From positions 67,299,403-67,363,402 of the forward strand of contig OZ023266.1 in assembly GCA_964006375.1 (NCBI GenBank): a stretch of 64,000 nt of DNA, read 5' to 3'. The DNA comes from Tillus elongatus. Lineage: Eukaryota > Arthropoda > Insecta > Coleoptera > Cleridae. Positions 11,639 to 24,290 of the stretch are shown in pieces (position 1 is the first letter of the stretch; each line of letters starts with the position of its first letter). The notes under the pieces were generated by a model that saw only the letters and a list, made by a program, of their open reading frames with translations, searched no databases and had not been told where the DNA came from. The position numbers and the translations under genes were made by a program.

Positions 11639-12918
11639 ATGCATAAAGGGGGAGATTGGATGGATCCTCTTGCAATTATGCCAGTGTTGTCCAAGGTTTT
11701 TGAAGAAATCATAAAGGTAAGATTAACCAACTACTTTGAAGAAAATAAGTTATTTAACAACAGTCAACACGGTTATCGAACTAAACGCTCTACAACAACA
11801 GCTCTTATTGAAATAGTGGATCAGATTATAAAATCTAGAGACAATAATGAGCATGCTGAAATCATATCAACAGATCTGTCAAAGGCTTTTGATTCTATTA
11901 GCCATGAGATACTGCTGAAAAAGTTGGAGTACTATGGAGTTAGAGGTCCACCATTGGAACTTATCGCATCTTACCGTCAGAAAAGGAAACAATCTGTTTT
12001 GTTGGGGGGCAGGTTATCTGATGAAACAACTATTATCCATGGAATGCCACAGGGATCTGTATTGACACCGATTTTGTTCATGATATATATCAATGACTTA
12101 AATATAGTGAGTGAGACAGTCTCCATCGACCTTTATGCGGATGATGCCTCGTTTTTTTTTGTCAAATCGTCTGAGGAAGACGAACTAGAAAAAATAAAAT
12201 GGGATAACTAGAGAAATCTAAAAAGTGGTTCAGCCATAACAAATTAAAAATGAATGAAAAGAAGACACATTATTTAAACTTTAAGAGAACTAGCGAGCGG
12301 CAACATCTTAATTTTTTGGGCATTAATATTGATAGCCGACTTACCTGGAAAGTACACGTCGAACGTATAATAGGGAAGCTGGCAACGGGGATATACACAG
12401 TTAGAATGGTGAAGCAGTTTAGTACGAAGGAAGCTGTAAAAGTATGCTACTTTGCACACTGTGATAGTGTACTTGCATATGAGATACTTCTGTGGGGCAA
12501 TTCATCTGCGGCAAGGGAGGTCTTTATCATGCAGAAGAGGGCTGTGAGGGCACTGGTGGGCTTAAAGCCTACCGACAGTTGCAGGGAGGCTTTTAGGCTT
12601 GAAGGAATTTTGACACTTCCAGCAATGTATGTGTTTCAGTGTGTGAAGTATGTGCATAATAACCTGGATAGATTTCCAACGAACAATCCTAAGCACCATT
12701 TCGACACCTGAAGTAAGGATAGTCTAAGAACACCACTTCATAGACTGTCTCAGACACAGCAGGGAGTGGACTATTGGGGTCCTAAACTGTATAATAGGAT
12801 GCCGGTTGAACTGAAGAACAAACCAATGCAGCAATTTCATAAGGCACTGAAACAGATCCTACTGAAAACATCAGTTTACACATTGGAAGGGTTCATGATT
12901 CAGAGTGAACGAGTTTGA
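11639..12918 (+). pseudogene. 5'-truncated LINE reverse transcriptase
   Basis: The first frame (11639-12211) gives AIMPVLSKVFEEIIKVRLTN, QHGYRTKRSTTTALIEIVDQ, STDLSKAFDSISHEILLKKL, GMPQGSVLTPILFMIYINDL and YADDASFF, the core RT motifs with the FD and YADD aspartates present. A one-base frameshift near 12185-12205 moves to the frame at 12202-12918, with LNFLGINIDSRLTWKVHVER, YEILLWGNSSAAREVFIMQK, RAVRALVG, SKDSLRTPLHRLSQ and YWGPKLYNRMPVELK. A TGA at 12709-12711 interrupts this frame and fits a CGA arginine codon lost by C-to-T change. The frame ends at TGA 12916-12918. The endonuclease is missing. The clade is probably Jockey/CR1-like. Confidence 0.8.
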
Positions 12919-15900
12919 CAATTTAAGGAGTGTATATCGCAGATATATCATCTGAATAATTTTATTTGTGGTGTCATGTTGCCTCAAAAAGATAATTCGC
13001 TTAAAACTGTGATAGTTGATATTAACTTTTTTTTGGCTTTTAACATACATTATTTTATGTGTTATTTAATGTTTTGAACTATAATGATATGTCTTATCTA
13101 TACATATTTTATCAGGGTTTGTTTTATAACGTACGTGTTTAGCTTTGTTAGTGTATATTTGTTGTTCTTTTGTACGTTTTTTTTTTCATTGGCTTTGTTG
13201 CTTATGTTTGCATGTGTCTAGGTTATTAGGTAGTTTTAGCATTTTATATGTTGACAGTGTTTACATTATCTTTAGTTTTGCGTTATTACATTTTATATTT
13301 GAATGTAAAAACTTTAGTTTTGTTTGACGCCCCATATACATCTTGATGGGAAATACACTATTACATATTACCTATATCTTATGATCGTCATATGATGATT
13401 TCTTTAATTTGGTGGCTGATGATATTTTGGCACATATTACAAACTCTTTAGAAGTGTGACAATGTAGCTGTTATTTTTATTATGAGCCAGCTCTCATGTA
13501 GCTCTGAATCGTGGAATCATAATATCTACATCCCGTTTAGTGGTTTTTTTGAGATGTGGAAGGAAGATAAATGTCATGCAGCCGGACCTGATGAAACTTG
13601 AAATAGAATTTTGTGAAGCCAAACGTGATTTGGGAGAGATGATATGAGCATCATTATCTATAACACAACTAATAATGATGGCGCTAGACGAATTTGAGAA
13701 AAATGTTCTGTACTAGAATTTCATTTTTTAAGCCACAATTCAGTCCGTGTTACAAGACATCCAGAACTGTGGCTACCCTGCTGAAAGCTTTGTTTAGTGA
13801 AACTTTTTCATTTATGAATTTATGTTTACCAAGTTTCATAAACGAAGTGTTATTTTCGACCTGGCAGTAAATGAAATAAAATTGCTAGTCTGGAATATTC
13901 CCCGAAAACCATCAGCCTGTATATTGAACATGAGGGACCAAAGAATATTTTTATGTGCACTTCTAGAATCAGCTAGATTTCGGCAATCACCAATAAAATA
14001 GTATGTCAAGTACAAGCTGAAACACCCGGTAGGTATAATTTATACCATGATAAAAAAGGCGACATGAATGATTTTTAAAATTTATAAATCTCCCATTTAA
14101 TTTTTCAAGCAAAGTTACACAACTTAGCTCATAGGAGGGGGTCGGGATAACTGAAATTTATTATTTATGATCTGCGTTTTGTATAGTATAGTTTGACACA
14201 AATATTACATGATAAATCTGTTTTCCACGATACATGTCCTGGCTTTTATTGTTCCCAGCCCTCGTTCCTAATTTTAATATTTTTATAGCCTAACTTAAGT
14301 GTTGTTTTGGTGTTAAGAGCCACTATAAAAACAATCTTAATCAAAACGATCTTTCTGTTGTGAGTTTCCCTACTTGACACTCCCCACATATAACTGCAAG
14401 TGCAATATTCTGCCTCAGGCCACAGAAGGGCGCCCACCATACGCAATCTATACAGTACTGCGTGCGAGGAATTTCGGTTCGCTTATTTTTGCTTTACCAA
14501 AGAAAGTGAACCATTAGCGACTCGTAAGGTATATTTAAGAAAAAAACTTACGGATATCATAAAACTAAGAGCAGCTCTATTAAATAAGTAATCCAAAAAT
14601 TTATGTCGCCAATTGCACAAATGACAAAATTAATGTGAATATCTTACCCAAAACAACGAAGTATAAATTAAAACAAATAGTGTTTGGGTAATCTATCAAA
14701 ACCTGTAATATCAGAGCCCATACTCCCATAAAAAATGGTGACGTCGAATTTAAATATATTCTAAAAAGTTCTGACGCATCAAGTGTATTTAATTTTTTTG
14801 GTAATACGTCACGCTGATAAGAGTAACGAAAAAAGATTTGCAAAGGACGTTCAGTAGACCGGATGGTGTGTTACTTAATTAAAAAGATTTGATCAAGATG
14901 ACGAAAACAAAATTAATAAATACAGCCGAGTAGAATTACATACAAGGACATATTGATATCTAGTAAGCCAGGAAACTTTTTAGTAAGCAGAATTAAATTT
15001 AGTTGCTATGGTAACCACAATGATGTTTTATAATAAGCTCGCAAGGTTTGATGTCCAAAAGTTACATTTTAATTTCACATTTACACCAGCTGCTTTAGGT
15101 TATGGTGGTTTCTTGTAGGATCAAGTAGCTAAAACAACTCCAAACAAATGAAATACGATTCAAGATTGTATAAGACTGGCACCAGGAACTTGAAACAGCA
15201 CACCAATAATGATATGCTGGCAGATGCTTGTGATATTCTTTTAACATATAGAAGAAAAGCGTTAGGTATCACGTTTGTGTTCGAATTATATGCAAGGAAG
15301 AGCCAGGTTTTTAATGGTGATACGCTCTCGCCATCTTATAATCACACATCAATGCTGACAATGTAAGACAGAGAAATTAGCATTAGAGTTATACATAAAA
15401 ATAACAACGGTCAGTAATCATTTACGAGTATATAAAAACGACGTTCTTCTATAAAACCTACTGGGAAATATTTGAGATCTTCAAATATATTTCTCACAAG
15501 ACAATTCAAAATATCCAGAACAGTTAAGAGATGTAATTTTTATGGATGAAGAAATGCAATTTTCATGGATGATTTGAAGAAAATAAGGGATGAAACTACT
15601 TATAAAATACATGCAGTAGGTTCTAGTACCAATATTGGCAATAGAAATGCCTTTCCTTTTCCTCTTCAAATTCAAACAAGATATGTCCAATTACACTGCA
15701 TAACTGGTCACTATAACAAAAACCATCAAATATGCTAAAAAAGCAGACTACAAATCATTTTCGAAGTTACCGCTTGTAAGAGTTCCTAAATATAAAAAAT
15801 AAACAACACTTGTACTATGAGTTCTGTAAATATTTATAAATACTACTCTCCATTGACAAAATAGTTAGGTTTGTTTGCTCTAAAAGCATAGCGGAATAGG

Positions 15901-16059
15901 CAGAAATGAAAATGTCGACCAACTTGCAAAATAGGCAAAGCAAAGTGACCAACTGCGTGGATATATTTGCCCAGTAGATAACTTTCTAACATTAGGAAGA
16001 AAATATGCCAACCAATTGTGATCAGAACAATATGCCAAAGAAATAAAAGGCAACTACTA
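12919..16059. other. LINE 3' UTR, then long unannotated AT-rich DNA
   Basis: About the first 450 bp (T-rich, to about 13370) fits the 3' UTR of the preceding LINE. From there to 16059 I recognise only a weak RTE-like scrap near 14840-14930. Small ORFs (60-80 aa) have no motifs. Confidence 0.45.
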
Positions 16060-16146
16060 CAGATTCACTATGTGAAGATTTGAACCCGTGAGGAGTATTG
16101 ATAAGTACATTTGGAGAACCCGAATCACCACAATCCATATTTTTAA

Positions 16147-16196
16147 AGACCTGACGATCGTTTCACTAACAAAGTTAGAGTCATCAGAGGATGAAA
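16147..16196 (-). ncRNA. Best-preserved hammerhead-ribozyme-like motif
   Basis: On the minus strand CTGATGA (16187-16181) is followed by CT-CTAAC-TTT-GTTAG-T (stem II), GAAAC (16164-16160), and a palindromic ACGATCGT helix III that includes the U of the GTC cleavage triplet (16155-16153). AGG (16152-16150) can pair with CCT (16190-16188). All invariant core bases of the type I hammerhead appear present, apart from one extra base between CTGATGA and stem II. A very short self-complementary helix III is typical of hammerheads in Penelope-like elements and suggests action as a dimer. Cleavage would fall after the C at 16153. Confidence 0.6.
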
Positions 16197-16202
16197 CATT
16201 CT

Positions 16203-16252
16203 TTTCACTTTTCATCCACCGATGACTTTTTAGTGAAACTATCGTCAGGTGT
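16203..16252 (+). ncRNA. Degenerate hammerhead-like partner copy
   Basis: CCGATGA replaces CTGATGA, most of stem II is deleted (CTTTTTAGT remains), but GAAAC, ATCGTC and AGG persist. Inactive by inspection. Confidence 0.45.
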
Positions 16253-16290
16253 TTAAAAAGATGTGTTGTCGTGATTTGGGTACTTAACAA

Positions 16291-17419
<1,129 letters not shown>

Positions 17420-17619
17420 GTAGTGGTAGCTACATATAAAGGTGTAATGTGTAGAGTAAAGTCACCGATTGTGGAATAGCAACTTAATGTGGAATACCCG
17501 CTTTTCTCAAAAATTACGAGCGGCATCTATCATCCAGTAGTGAAATATTACAAACCTATTGATGCAAAGGGCACTACAATATTCATTTAACTTAGAGCAG
17601 CTAACATAACCTTAAAAAA

Positions 17620-18175
17620 ATGGAAAAAGTGAAATGCATGTTTTTGGAGATTTTAAGGTATGTGTGAAGTATTTACGTTTTTACATTTATTTTTAACTAA
17701 TTAAAACTTGTCGTAGTAGTTACAGCAGCATGAGTATTATTTATTTGTAACGCATATATACTGCTCACTTATTAAATATTTTTTATAGGAGGACAATCAA
17801 ATATCAACGATAGGCACCGCTCTGGAAGATTAATTTCTGTGACCACTCGAGAAAACATTGAATCTGGACATGAAATTATTTTAGAAGATCAACGAATTGG
17901 GCGAAAACATATAACAGAAACGTTGAGAATTTGCTACAAACGTGTGTTTTACATTGTTCGACTTGGGAAAAAGAAATCTTTTACAAAATGGATTCCGAAA
18001 TTATTGAACACTTATCAGAAGTACGCTTGATTGACAATGCAGAAGGAAAATGTGCCATCGTTTTGAAGAAGTTTTATCAATCTTTTTGGGTCGCCTTGTC
18101 ACTACGGACGGGTCCATCACTATGATCCAGAGACTAAAGAAAGAAGTGGAAACACGAGTGCATACCAAATTTTAC
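17620..18175 (+). pseudogene. mariner transposase relic (N-terminal half)
   Basis: A short MEKVKCMFLEILRYV start at 17620 is followed, after roughly 130 bp of unrelated sequence, by SINDRHRSGRLISVTTRENI, ESGHEIILEDQRIGRKHITE and TLRICYKRVFYIV. These match the helix-turn-helix and linker of mariner transposases, including the SGRP-like and LEDxRIG motifs. After frameshifts, YDPETKERSGN near 18122 resembles the region following the first catalytic aspartate. The second half of the catalytic domain is gone. Confidence 0.7.
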
Positions 18176-18224
18176 ATTTCTAACTTCATGAAAAACTGAG
18201 TTAGTCATTTATTTTCATTCAGAA

Positions 18225-18690
<466 letters not shown>

Positions 18691-18950
18691 TGGAATGAGA
18701 TTCTACATGTAGCTAGAAATGGTGCAAATAAACCTCTTTTGTGAATGTTAAGTAATTTGGTTCACAGCATCTGGAGTTTTCTCTAGATTAAAAATTAAAT
18801 CTGAAAGACACGAATTGAAACAATTTAAGTAGTTAAAGTCTGATTCCAGACAAAGACACAGTAGTCAGCTGCCGTGTGTGTATTGAAGCATACCAGGCAT
18901 ACATCATAATACAACGTTAACTAAACGATACAAATAAAACTCAAAGGCGC

Positions 18951-19497
<547 letters not shown>

Positions 19498-19499
19498 AA

Positions 19500-19509
19500 G
19501 ACCGGATTG
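19500..19509 (+). repeat. Target-site duplication, left copy
   Basis: GACCGGATTG here is repeated exactly at 24101-24110, directly after the poly(A) tail. It sets the 5' end of the LINE at 19510. Confidence 0.9.
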
Positions 19510-19573
19510 ACTGCCCCGGCAGTCCAAGCGTCTTTCCGGGGCGCAAAGAAAGAAGCTCCGGAGGGCGCAAAAA

Positions 19574-20380
19574 ATGGCGGCCGGGACCTGGACGGTCGAG
19601 AAACCTGTAAAGGCGCAAGAGGGGAGTGCGGGTCAGAAGAGGACGCGCTCGAACTCTAGCACGCCCACTACAGACAGACGTTCCAAAAGGGCCAGGGTGC
19701 CTGTAAAGGCGCAAGAGGAGAGTGCGAGTCGGAAGACGCCGCGCTCTGGCTCTAGCACGCCTACTACAGACAGACCTCCCAAAGGAACTAAGGCCGGAAC
19801 ACCGGCGCAGACTGGCTCTTACAGGGAGGCTGCGGAGGGCCTCGGGATGGCGGTGATTGACAGACGCCATCCTGAGGTCACGCTAGACCAGGGGAAGGCG
19901 GACCTGATCCAGGCTGCGGTGGTAGCTGCAGTGGACTCTCTTCAGGAAGGGGAGAGCCCGCCTCAGTTCCACCGGACGCGCCTGACGGGGGGCATCCTCT
20001 GGATAACCTGTGCCGGCCCGCAGTCGCGGGACTGGCTGCGGAAAACGATCGGGGGCCTCGGTCAGATTTGGGAGGGGGCGGACTTGACAGCCGTCGAGCC
20101 CAAGGAACTCCCAAAGAGACGCAAGGTCCTCGTACGGATCCCTGACACCGTCCCGCAGGAGACGGTGATCAGCAGACTTAAGATCCAGAACCCTGAACTG
20201 GGGACGCAACACTGGTCGGTTCTAAGCAGGAAGGCAGAGGAGAAAGGACAGACGCTCGCCTTCTCGATCGACCCGACATCTTACAGAGCCCTTGAAGGAA
20301 CCTCCTTCAAGGCATTCTGGGGCATGGGAAGGGTTAGCTTCCGCCCACTGGGGAAGCAATTAAGGGTTAATGGGACTTAG
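19574..20380 (+). CDS. LINE ORF1 protein, nucleic-acid-binding role inferred
   Basis: 268 aa. ORF1 products of LINEs bind element RNA and form the particle with ORF2. Residues 11-73 hold two basic S/T-rich repeats of about 31 aa, PVKAQEGSAGQKRTRS... and PVKAQEESASRKTPRS..., each ending STPTTDR. Residues 100-265 form a globular part (VVAAVDSLQEG, GGILWITCAGPQSRDWL, KVLVRIPDTVPQE, NPELGTQHWSVLSR, FKAFWGMGRVSFRP) that resembles DUF4780-type domains of insect retrotransposon ORF1s. That assignment is from memory and moderate. There are no CCHC knuckles, unlike R1 ORF1. The stop overlaps the ORF2 start by 11 bases (ATGGGACTTAG), suggesting reinitiation or coupled translation. I took the first ATG after the 5' end. 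Confidence 0.85.
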   Translation: MAAGTWTVEKPVKAQEGSAGQKRTRSNSSTPTTDRRSKRARVPVKAQEESASRKTPRSGSSTPTTDRPPKGTKAGTPAQTGSYREAAEGLGMAVIDRRHPEVTLDQGKADLIQAAVVAAVDSLQEGESPPQFHRTRLTGGILWITCAGPQSRDWLRKTIGGLGQIWEGADLTAVEPKELPKRRKVLVRIPDTVPQETVISRLKIQNPELGTQHWSVLSRKAEEKGQTLAFSIDPTSYRALEGTSFKAFWGMGRVSFRPLGKQLRVNGT

Positions 20381-23300
20381 GTTCCTTCAGGTCAACCTCC
20401 AACACAGTAGGGCAGCCACGGCCGGACTACTAATGGCTCTGAGGAGCACGGATGTGGCCCTCATCCAGGAACCGTACTCCTACAAAGGAGAGATCAAGGG
20501 ACTCGGCGGAGCTAATGGAAAGCTCATCTACAGCAGGTCCAGCGAGAATCCGAGGGCCTGCATTTTTGTCAGGGAAGGGATAGAGTTTCTCCCTCTAATG
20601 AATTTCTGTTCCAGGGACCTGGCAACGATCAAAATCCGATGTGGAGGAGCGGATGGGCTGAGGGACATTACTGTCGCGTCAGCCTATCTGCCAGGGGACA
20701 GCACGGACCCTCCTCCACCCAACGAATTGGAGCAGCTGATGGTGGGTAGCAGAGCAGGTGGATGGCAGACCATCATCGGCATGGATGCGAATGCGCACCA
20801 TGAGTTGTGGGGTAGCTCGGACACAAACTCTAGGGGTGAGGCACTTTTACAGTTCTTTATGAAATTTAATTTAGACATATTGAATAGAGGTAATAAACCG
20901 ACATTCGTCACAACACGGCGTGAGGAAGTTTTAGACCTAACAGTTTCCACCCAGTTTCTGGGTGACTTTGTTAAAAGCTGGGCTGTGTCTGGGGAAGTGA
21001 GTAGCTCAGACCACAGATACATCCGGTTTGAAATCGCCAAAGTCGAAAGAGAAACGGTATGGTACCGGGACCCCCGCAAGGCGGACTGGGAAGCCTACAG
21101 GGCAGACCTAGCTGTGGAACTGCGGGGGGTTGAGAGGGCCATAAGGGATTCAATAGACCTCGAGATTGCAGCAGTCCAATTGCGAGACGCAATTACCTCG
21201 GCCTATAACGCCAACTGCCCCCTGAAAATGAGGGTGTCCACCAGGAACGTCCCATGGTGGAACGAGGACCTCAGGCAAAGGAGGACGCAGGTTCGTAAGC
21301 TGTTTAACGCGGCCAAAAGGTCGGGAGCATGGGATGAATATAGACAGGCCCTATCGACCTATAACAAAAGACTGAGGGACGCCAAGAAGGAGTCGTGGAG
21401 GAGGCACTGCGAAGAAGTGGAAAACACGTCCGAGAGTGCTCGACTACACAAGATCCTGTCTAAGGGCCCTCAGACTAACATAGGCTCCCTTAGAACACCC
21501 ACGGGAGGCTTTACAAGCTCGGGGGAGGAAACTATGGAAATTTTACTCCAGACGCACTTCCCCGGCTGTAACATAATAAACCAATCACCTCCGGACTGGG
21601 AACACTCAGAAATAGAGGCGCCTTATAGGCGGGCATCTAGAGTAGACTGGACAGTCGCTAAAGAGGTGGTTACCTGGAGCAAAATCAGATGGGCCATTAA
21701 CAGCTTTAAGCCATACAAATCGCCGGGATTTGATGGAATAATGCCCATCATGCTCCAACAGGGGATAGATATACTGGCGCCGGTGCTTACCCTCATTATG
21801 AGGGCCAGCCTGGCTCTGGGGTACATTCCGAGGGCATGGAGACTGGCCAGGGTTGTATTTATTCCTAAACCTGGGCGTCCAACAGACCAGGCAAAGTCCC
21901 TGAGGCCAATAAGTCTCATGTCCTTCTTGCTGAAAACAGTGGAAAAACTGCTCGACCGGCACATTAGGGGCGGTGTACTGGAAGCATATCCTCTACACTG
22001 CGGACAATATGCATACAGAGCAGGATTCTCAACAGAAACAGCACTGCACCAACTGGTGCTGAAACTGGAGAATACGCTGGAGAACAAGGAGGTGGCGCTG
22101 GGGGCCTTCCTAGACATAGAGGGGGCCTTTAGCAACACCTCGTTCGGATCGGTTCTGGCAGCTGCCCGGGAGCGTGGAATAGAGGAGACCTGCTGCAGGT
22201 GGATCGGTTCCATGCTCAGGGACAGGGCGGTGTTCACCTCACTCGCGGGAGGGACTCTGCTGGCGGGGGTCGCGGCGGGGTGTCCGCAGGGGAGCGTTCT
22301 GTCTCCCTTGCTCTGGTGTCTAGTCGTGGACGGCCTGCTGGGGAGGCTCTCGGGAGGGGGGTATGAGGTACAGGGCTATGCGGACGACATTGTCATCATA
22401 GTCCGAGGAAAGGTCACACAGGCAGTGTGGGAGCGTATGCAGACTGCACTGAAAGTGGTGGAAGGGTGGACGGTTGATCAAGGGCTCGGGGTGAGCCCCG
22501 AGAAAGCAACCGTCGTGCCGTTTACGAGGAGGAGGAAGTGTGAAAGCCACACTCTATACGGTAGGAGCGTTCCAATGGCCAGGGAGGTAAAATATCTTGG
22601 GGTCGTATTGGACTCTAAGCTAACCTGGAATGGTCACATTGGAAATATACTGCGTAAGGCAGTCATGACCTTAGCCGTCACTAGGCGGCTATATGGAAAA
22701 ACGTGGGGACTAAGACCTAGTATGGCCCACTGGCTGTACACAAGGGTGGTCAGACCATCGTTAACATATGCGGCACTGGTCTGGTGGCCTAAGGTGACAC
22801 AATCCAGTGCCAAACAAAAACTAGGCAAGATCCAAAGGATGGCTTGCCTATGCATCACAGGGGCCATGTCTTCAACCCCAACAGCCGCCATGGAGGTGTT
22901 GCTGGATCTACCCCCCCTACACTTCGTTATTATGGGAGAGGCCAGGCTAGGACTATACAGACTAGCCTGCAATGGTAGACTGAAGATCAACCCAGGCTTC
23001 AGGGGCCACTGCAAAATTCAGGAGATCGTGAAGGAACCCATGCTTGAAATGAGGTCAGACTTCGCGAGCCCGCGAATGTGCAGGGAAAACAACTTCACAG
23101 TGGAAATCCCTGATCGCGGGGCATGGCGGGAGGAGACACCGGGCATACCACGGGACGCGCTCGTCTGGTTCACGGACGGATCTGGCGGGGAGCGTGGGAC
23201 GGGGGCAGGTGTTTACTCGGAAGGACCGAGGGTAAGTCACAGTATTTCCCTCGGAGCCCATGCAACGGTGTTTCAGGCCGAGATGTACGCCATCCTGCAC

Positions 23301-24005
23301 TGTGTGCGGGAGAACAAGAGGAGGGGCTACACCAACAAGCGGATCCTCATAGCCACAGACAGCCAGGCAGCCCTTAAGGCACTAAGTAGCCCACGGGTAA
23401 ATTCCTGGCTGGTGAGTGAGTGCCGAGACGAGACGAGCGACCTGGCTGGGCAGAATGAGGTGACCCTCATCTGGGTGCCGGGTCACTCGGGGGTCAAAGG
23501 CAATGAAGAAGCTGACAGTCTCGCAAAGAGGGGGTCAGCAGAACCATTTATGGGACCAGAACCGGCTCTGGGCGTGTCAAAGAGCACTGCCAGGGGAGCC
23601 ATTAAGTCCTGGGTCAGAAACCAACACAAGGTGTACTGGGCGGACTGTCCAGGGCTCAGACATGGGAAGTCAATAATTGACGGACCCAGTTCAAAGAGAG
23701 CTGTGGAGCTGCTAAACCTTAGCAGAGGACAGCTCAGAAACACAACAGGTCTCTTGACGGGACACATGGCCGTCAAGAAACACCTACATAAAATGGGGCG
23801 GTTCGAAGGGGACCTCGCATGCAGACTCTGCGGCGAGGGGGAGGAATCAGCCCAGCACATCTTGTGCGAGTGTATAGCTCTGGACCGGAAAAGACAACTG
23901 ATCTACGGTCACTCTAGACCGGAGACAGAGCAATATAAAACTTCACCCTACCAATCGCTGTGCAGACTAGTTCAAGGCACAGTGATTTTGGAATGGGTGG
24001 AGTAA
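20370..24005 (+). CDS. LINE ORF2 polyprotein: endonuclease, reverse transcriptase, RNase H
   Basis: 1211 aa, uninterrupted. It nicks target DNA and copies element RNA onto the nicked end. Residues 1-220 are an APE-like endonuclease: QVNLQHS, QEP (E34), GMDANAH (D139, N141), SSDH (D214, H215). Residues about 430-720 are the RT: KSPGFDGI, LRPISLMSFLLKTVEK, DIEGAF (D582), CPQGSVLSP (P639), YADDIV (D672, D673). Residues about 930-1055 are RNase H with all four acidic residues, FTDGSGG (D936), QAEMYAI (E971), TDSQAAL (D997) and GHSGVKGNEEAD (D1049). A CRLCGEGEESAQHILCEC zinc motif starts at C1151. It follows ORF1 with an 11-base overlap. No catalytic residue appears lost. Confidence 0.93.
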   Translation: MGLRFLQVNLQHSRAATAGLLMALRSTDVALIQEPYSYKGEIKGLGGANGKLIYSRSSENPRACIFVREGIEFLPLMNFCSRDLATIKIRCGGADGLRDITVASAYLPGDSTDPPPPNELEQLMVGSRAGGWQTIIGMDANAHHELWGSSDTNSRGEALLQFFMKFNLDILNRGNKPTFVTTRREEVLDLTVSTQFLGDFVKSWAVSGEVSSSDHRYIRFEIAKVERETVWYRDPRKADWEAYRADLAVELRGVERAIRDSIDLEIAAVQLRDAITSAYNANCPLKMRVSTRNVPWWNEDLRQRRTQVRKLFNAAKRSGAWDEYRQALSTYNKRLRDAKKESWRRHCEEVENTSESARLHKILSKGPQTNIGSLRTPTGGFTSSGEETMEILLQTHFPGCNIINQSPPDWEHSEIEAPYRRASRVDWTVAKEVVTWSKIRWAINSFKPYKSPGFDGIMPIMLQQGIDILAPVLTLIMRASLALGYIPRAWRLARVVFIPKPGRPTDQAKSLRPISLMSFLLKTVEKLLDRHIRGGVLEAYPLHCGQYAYRAGFSTETALHQLVLKLENTLENKEVALGAFLDIEGAFSNTSFGSVLAAARERGIEETCCRWIGSMLRDRAVFTSLAGGTLLAGVAAGCPQGSVLSPLLWCLVVDGLLGRLSGGGYEVQGYADDIVIIVRGKVTQAVWERMQTALKVVEGWTVDQGLGVSPEKATVVPFTRRRKCESHTLYGRSVPMAREVKYLGVVLDSKLTWNGHIGNILRKAVMTLAVTRRLYGKTWGLRPSMAHWLYTRVVRPSLTYAALVWWPKVTQSSAKQKLGKIQRMACLCITGAMSSTPTAAMEVLLDLPPLHFVIMGEARLGLYRLACNGRLKINPGFRGHCKIQEIVKEPMLEMRSDFASPRMCRENNFTVEIPDRGAWREETPGIPRDALVWFTDGSGGERGTGAGVYSEGPRVSHSISLGAHATVFQAEMYAILHCVRENKRRGYTNKRILIATDSQAALKALSSPRVNSWLVSECRDETSDLAGQNEVTLIWVPGHSGVKGNEEADSLAKRGSAEPFMGPEPALGVSKSTARGAIKSWVRNQHKVYWADCPGLRHGKSIIDGPSSKRAVELLNLSRGQLRNTTGLLTGHMAVKKHLHKMGRFEGDLACRLCGEGEESAQHILCECIALDRKRQLIYGHSRPETEQYKTSPYQSLCRLVQGTVILEWVE

Positions 24006-24100
24006 GACTAGGGGTATGCACAATCAACCAAGGGTTGCGGTGCTATCGGGGCGGCAAGGCCGCGGACGAGCCCTGAGGGAACAAAAAAAAAAAAAAAAAA
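24006..24100 (+). other. LINE 3' UTR and poly(A) tail
   Basis: About 77 bp of 3' UTR, containing GCTATCGGGGCGGCAAGGCC shared with the copy ending at 43865, followed by A18. Confidence 0.85.
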
Positions 24101-24110
24101 GACCGGATTG
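24101..24110 (+). repeat. Target-site duplication, right copy
   Basis: GACCGGATTG immediately after poly(A), identical to 19500-19509. Confidence 0.9.
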
Positions 24111-24290
24111 CCACAACAATACTAACATGTAACGAACGCACACACCCAAACTGTGGTGATCCTACCCGAAGGACCACATTCGGCTATATTCGGATGCTCG
24201 GATTTGTAAAATGTTTAATAATCCTAATCTGAAAGTGAAAGGTAAAATAAGAAAGTTTTATATCAGCTGCTTGAAGTAGAAACCAGATTT

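Larger units (their letters stand above)
16060..16290. mobile_element. Family P: head-to-head pair of Penelope-like 3' ends
   Basis: The minus arm (16065-16200) and plus arm (16201-16285) are inverted copies of the Penelope-like 3' end, meeting near 16200. Landmarks are GGTTCAAATCTTCACATAGTG at the minus arm's outer end (16065-16085), GTGATTCGGGTTCTCCAAATG further in, and GATGTGTTGTCGTGATTTGGG in the plus arm. The minus arm has the best-preserved hammerhead-like core in the window. Confidence 0.65.
19510..24100 (+). mobile_element. Apparently full-length LINE of the R1/LOA group
   Basis: It has a 64-bp 5' UTR, two overlapping ORFs, a short 3' UTR and an 18-base poly(A) run (24083-24100), bounded by a perfect 10-bp target-site duplication. 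ORF2 encodes an apurinic-like endonuclease, RT and RNase H in one frame with no stops. That order is characteristic of the LOA and I groups, and the endonuclease and RT look R1/LOA-like. The element is visibly more GC-rich than its surroundings. An intact duplication plus open frames imply a recent insertion that may still be competent. A 5'-truncated relative is at 42783-43865. Confidence 0.9.

Noticed and set aside
14820..14940. Second RTE RT fragment
   Set aside because: Only a short similarity (AAGATGACGAAAACAAAATT) to the piece at 2986-3185; insufficient to call.
21623..22237. 204-aa minus ORF and several other minus ORFs within 19878-23860
   Set aside because: All lie opposite LINE ORF1 or ORF2, which have clear domains. 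High GC lowers stop frequency on the antisense strand.
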